Assembly: GCA_910586985.1 (NCBI GenBank)
Contig: CAJUKK010000001.1
Coordinates: 1-64,000 of the forward strand
Origin: an uncultured Christensenellaceae bacterium
GTDB taxonomy: Bacteria; Bacillota; Clostridia; Christensenellales; Borkfalkiaceae
DNA: 64,000 nucleotides
Direction: 5' to 3'
The translations under genes and the position numbers were made by a program. Positions 62,858-64,000 of the stretch are shown here, in pieces (position 1 is the first letter of the stretch; each line of letters starts with the position of its first letter). Under the pieces are notes generated by a model. The model made no database searches, had not been told where the DNA came from, and saw nothing but the letters and a program-made list of their open reading frames with translations.

Positions 62858-64000
62858 ATGGTTACAACAAAAACTGCAGATAATGCACTCAAATCTTATT
62901 ATCTCGATGCGGTGAGCGAGCAGCTGAATATTGGCGTATCGCCGTTGCTCGCCCGCATAAAAAAGACGACCGCGGACGTATGGGGCAGAGACGTGCGGAA
63001 GGTGGTGCGATTCGGAATCAACGGCGGAATCGGCGCAGGGACTGAGGACGGCGCGCTTCCGACGGCGGGCGGCAATAATTACGCGCAATTCGTTTCGACG
63101 CTGAAAAACTTATACGGCACGATCGAGATATCCGACAAGGCGATCCGTGCCTCCGCAAACAACGAGGGGGCTTTTGTCAACTTGCTCAATGCGGAGATGG
63201 ACGGACTTGTAAGAAGCGCATCTTTTAACTTCGGCAGAATGCTTTTCGGCGACGGTTCGGGCGTGGTAGGCACGATTACCGCTGCAACGGGTACGTTTTT
63301 GACGCTTGACGATATCTCCGGCGTTGCCGAAGGAATGGTCGTCGACGTTTATTCGAACGATACGCTTGTTGCTGCGGGTAGAACGATTACGCTTGTCGAA
63401 GCGGCGGAAAAGTCTGTCGTGCTTTCGGGCGATGAGATCGAGGGCGCGCAGGGAATGAAGCTCGTCGTGCAGAATTCTTATAAAATGGAGCTCACGGGAC
63501 TTAAAGCAATCTTCGCGCGGACGGGTTCGCTTTACGGCGTCAACCGCGGAAACAATTCGTGGATGTTGCCGCAGTTGGTTTCGTCTGTGGGAGAGCTGAC
63601 CGAGCAGAAATTACAGTATGCCCTCGATCTTGTGGAAGAGCGTTCCGGCAGAGCGGCAAACTTTATCGTCTGCTCATGGGGCGTGCGCAGGGCGCTTGCA
63701 AATGCTCTCAGCAAGTACAAAAAGATTGACGGAATCGAGCTGGAAGGCGGTTACCGTGCGATTGCCTTTAACGGTATCCCTGTTGTTGCAGATCGTTTCT
63801 GCCCCAAAGGCACGTTGTATTTACTCAATACGGATGATTTTGCATTGCATCAGCTTTGCGATTGGCAGTGGCTTGAGGGCGACGACGGCAAGGTGCTCCG
63901 TCAGGTTCCCGGAAAACCCGTATATACGGCGACGCTCGTTAAATATGCAGAACTTATGTGTACGCGCCCTTGCGGTCAGGGTATGATGCAGGCGATTACG
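62858..64000 (+). CDS. phage major capsid protein (3' end beyond window)
   Basis: The frame from the ATG at 62858, after AAGGGG, stays open to the window end (381 codons). The N-terminus reads MVTTKTADNALKSYYLDAVS; later segments FNFGRMLFGDGSGV, RTGSLYGVNRGNN, NFIVCSWGVRRALANALSKY and FNGIPVVADRFCPKGTLYLL look like HK97-fold capsid proteins. Truncated by the window. Confidence 0.85.
   Translation, partial: MVTTKTADNALKSYYLDAVSEQLNIGVSPLLARIKKTTADVWGRDVRKVVRFGINGGIGAGTEDGALPTAGGNNYAQFVSTLKNLYGTIEISDKAIRASANNEGAFVNLLNAEMDGLVRSASFNFGRMLFGDGSGVVGTITAATGTFLTLDDISGVAEGMVVDVYSNDTLVAAGRTITLVEAAEKSVVLSGDEIEGAQGMKLVVQNSYKMELTGLKAIFARTGSLYGVNRGNNSWMLPQLVSSVGELTEQKLQYALDLVEERSGRAANFIVCSWGVRRALANALSKYKKIDGIELEGGYRAIAFNGIPVVADRFCPKGTLYLLNTDDFALHQLCDWQWLEGDDGKVLRQVPGKPVYTATLVKYAELMCTRPCGQGMMQAIT

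Overview
The window looks like a chromosomal segment of a Clostridia-type Bacillota, possibly a gut lineage near Christensenellales. The case rests on a T-box leader on ileS, a cobalamin riboswitch, lipoproteins, an ECF S component, PepV, the ylxR/ylxQ-containing nusA-infB operon, an archaeal/eukaryal-type ProS, and a class A RNase P RNA (Bacilli usually have class B). Species placement is inference. Promoters are classic sigma-A type, often with extended -10 elements.

Layout. 1-1100: the tail of an unknown gene, then an AT-rich single-gene segment bounded by imperfect inverted repeats. 1.1-4.7 kb (minus): transketolase and a phosphohexomutase. 4.8-9.5 kb: a DegV protein, a DUF2207 membrane protein, and a cobalamin-riboswitch operon (DUF4430 lipoprotein plus ECF S component). 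9.6-13.1 kb: proS, a PHP protein, asnS. 13.2-18.6 kb: a heterodimeric ABC exporter whose promoter spacer holds nine G's, a nucleoside hydrolase, a flavodoxin-like protein, and tRNA-Pro(CGG). 18.7-23.5 kb: a PstS-like lipoprotein whose two halves appear in swapped order, a Na/Pi symporter, and a GH51 arabinofuranosidase. 23.7-29.1 kb: a small metal-binding protein, a decayed repressor, the ileS leader and ileS, pepV. 29.3-34.5 kb: a RadC-like gene overlapping a two-component system, an XRE/DUF975 divergent pair, pyruvate kinase. 34.6-39.6 kb: rnpB with a 216-bp tandem array built on its own 3' end, aspS, an EF-G paralogue. 39.8-48.6 kb: rimP-nusA-ylxR-ylxQ-infB-rbfA-nrnA-truB-ribF and an endonuclease-IV-like gene. 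48.6-53.7 kb: a DUF3592 protein, an M24 peptidase, efp, dtd, MBL, NUDIX and HAD hydrolases. 53.7-58.9 kb: GH43, a large exported propeller-like protein, a phage-type regulator and an exported SH3-like protein. 58.9-64 kb: a phage head module (terminase, small protein, portal, scaffold-like protein, capsid), cut by the window end.

Most of the window is compact housekeeping sequence. The unusual signals are the rnpB 3'-end array with an inverted copy of a catalytic-core segment, the permuted PstS-like protein, the poly-G promoter spacer, several genes whose start codon sits at the expected transcription start (leaderless), promoters embedded in the terminator of the upstream gene, and a phage head module that directly abuts host genes without a visible integrase. 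I ran no database searches; family names come from motifs, length and context.
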